A stretch of DNA of 6,933 bases, taken from contig JABDPL010000285.1 of assembly GCA_013042825.1 (NCBI GenBank), forward strand, positions 1 to 6,933, in the 5' to 3' direction. Below the pieces are notes generated by a model. The model was not told where the DNA came from and searched no databases. It saw only the letters and a program-made list of their open reading frames with translations. Below, in pieces: positions 6,482-6,933 of the stretch. This DNA is from Flavobacteriaceae bacterium (GTDB lineage Bacteria; Bacteroidota; Bacteroidia; Flavobacteriales; Flavobacteriaceae). Every line of letters begins with the position of its first letter. Position 1 is the first letter of the stretch. A program made the position numbers and the translations under genes.

Positions 6482-6933
6482 ATGACAAGCGTGATAAAAG
6501 ATCTGAAACCCAATGAAATCTGGACGAATTTTGCCGATTTAAATGCCGTTCCAAGGGCATCTAAACATGAAGAGCGCGTGATCGCCTTCATGGTTGACTT
6601 TGGTGAGCGACTCGGCCTGGAAACACTAACCGATAAGGTTGGCAATGTGATCATCAGGAAGCCGGCTACACCCGGTATGGAAGGCCGGAAGCCTGTGGTG
6701 CTCCAGTCGCATCTCGATATGGTACATCAAAAGAACTCCGATACCGATTTCGACTTTGAAACCCAGGGGATAGATATGTTCATCGATGGTGACTGGGTAA
6801 AGGCCAGGGGAACAACTCTCGGGGCCGATAACGGTTTGGGTGTTGCAACCATCATGGCCATTCTTGAAAGTAAGGATATACCACATCCCGATATCGAGGC
6901 ACTTTTCACCATTGATGAGGAAACCGGGATGAC
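6482..6933 (+). CDS. pepD: PepD-type cytosolic dipeptidase (M20C), 5' part, truncated by the window edge
   Basis: The first 150 codons of an aminoacyl-histidine dipeptidase (cytosol non-specific dipeptidase), a zinc enzyme that hydrolyses dipeptides such as carnosine-like Xaa-His in the cytoplasm. No signal peptide is present. The start ATG at 6482 gives MTSVIKDLKPNEIWTNFADL, which aligns with the N-terminus of E. coli PepD after a short offset. The catalytic half visible here is intact: H77 and D79 in VVLQSHLDMV, D116 in GTTLGADNG, and the E146-E147 pair in FTIDEETGM, equivalent to H80, D82, D119 and E149-E150 of the Vibrio and E. coli enzymes. Other strong blocks are IRKPATPGMEGRKPVV (58-73) and GDWVKARG (103-110). 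The family is usually about 480-490 residues, so roughly two thirds, including the dimerisation lid domain and later zinc ligands, lies beyond the window. It is divergent from the DUF3810 gene. Confidence 0.95.
   Translation, partial: MTSVIKDLKPNEIWTNFADLNAVPRASKHEERVIAFMVDFGERLGLETLTDKVGNVIIRKPATPGMEGRKPVVLQSHLDMVHQKNSDTDFDFETQGIDMFIDGDWVKARGTTLGADNGLGVATIMAILESKDIPHPDIEALFTIDEETGM

Noticed and set aside
6626..6886. 86-codon open frame on the minus strand
   Set aside because: Antisense to pepD, whose plus-strand frame has clear catalytic motifs and stays open to the window edge.
1..6933. Defence system, prophage, integrative element or biosynthetic cluster
   Set aside because: All genes read as chromosomal housekeeping or envelope functions; no integrase, transposase, nuclease, toxin or tRNA attachment site is visible.

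Overview
The window looks like chromosomal DNA from a member of the Bacteroidota, most likely the family Flavobacteriaceae. The evidence is a DUF3810 protein, a large signal-peptide-bearing double-amidohydrolase protein followed by a second exported amidohydrolase, the general absence of Shine-Dalgarno sequences, and start regions that carry the Bacteroidota -7 promoter motif TAnnTTTG. I see no rRNA, tRNA, CRISPR array, insertion sequence or phage gene. The window appears to be an ordinary core-genome segment with a few points worth a second look.

Layout from left to right: a SpoU/TrmH-type RNA 2'-O-methyltransferase (22-819, minus) may be followed by a gene whose ATG overlaps its stop codon (TAATG at 20-24) and runs out of the left edge. 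Upstream of the methyltransferase lies a short intergenic region with a rho-independent terminator (873-900, minus) and two head-to-tail copies of a 29-bp dispersed-type repeat (916-973). The two exported amidohydrolase-family proteins come next. They are encoded on the minus strand in the order 992 aa (2284-5262), then 434 aa (974-2278), only 5 nt apart, and the terminator ends this unit. Upstream again, 67 nt away and on the same strand, is a membrane-anchored DUF3810 protein with an HExxH motif (5330-6409). A 72-bp divergent promoter region separates it from the 5' part of pepD, a cytosolic M20 dipeptidase (6482 to the window end, plus).

How the genes may work together: pepD cleaves dipeptides in the cytosol, DUF3810 has the sequence hallmark of a zinc metallopeptidase facing the periplasm, and some exported amidohydrolases of the imidazolonepropionase/prolidase-like group act on dipeptides. 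A shared role in peptide turnover is therefore plausible but unproven. The most unusual feature is that the two amidohydrolase proteins contain three amidohydrolase-like domains, and only one (the C-terminal half of the 992-aa protein) keeps the metal-binding residues. The other two have lost the HxH pair and the final Asp, so they look like non-catalytic partner domains.
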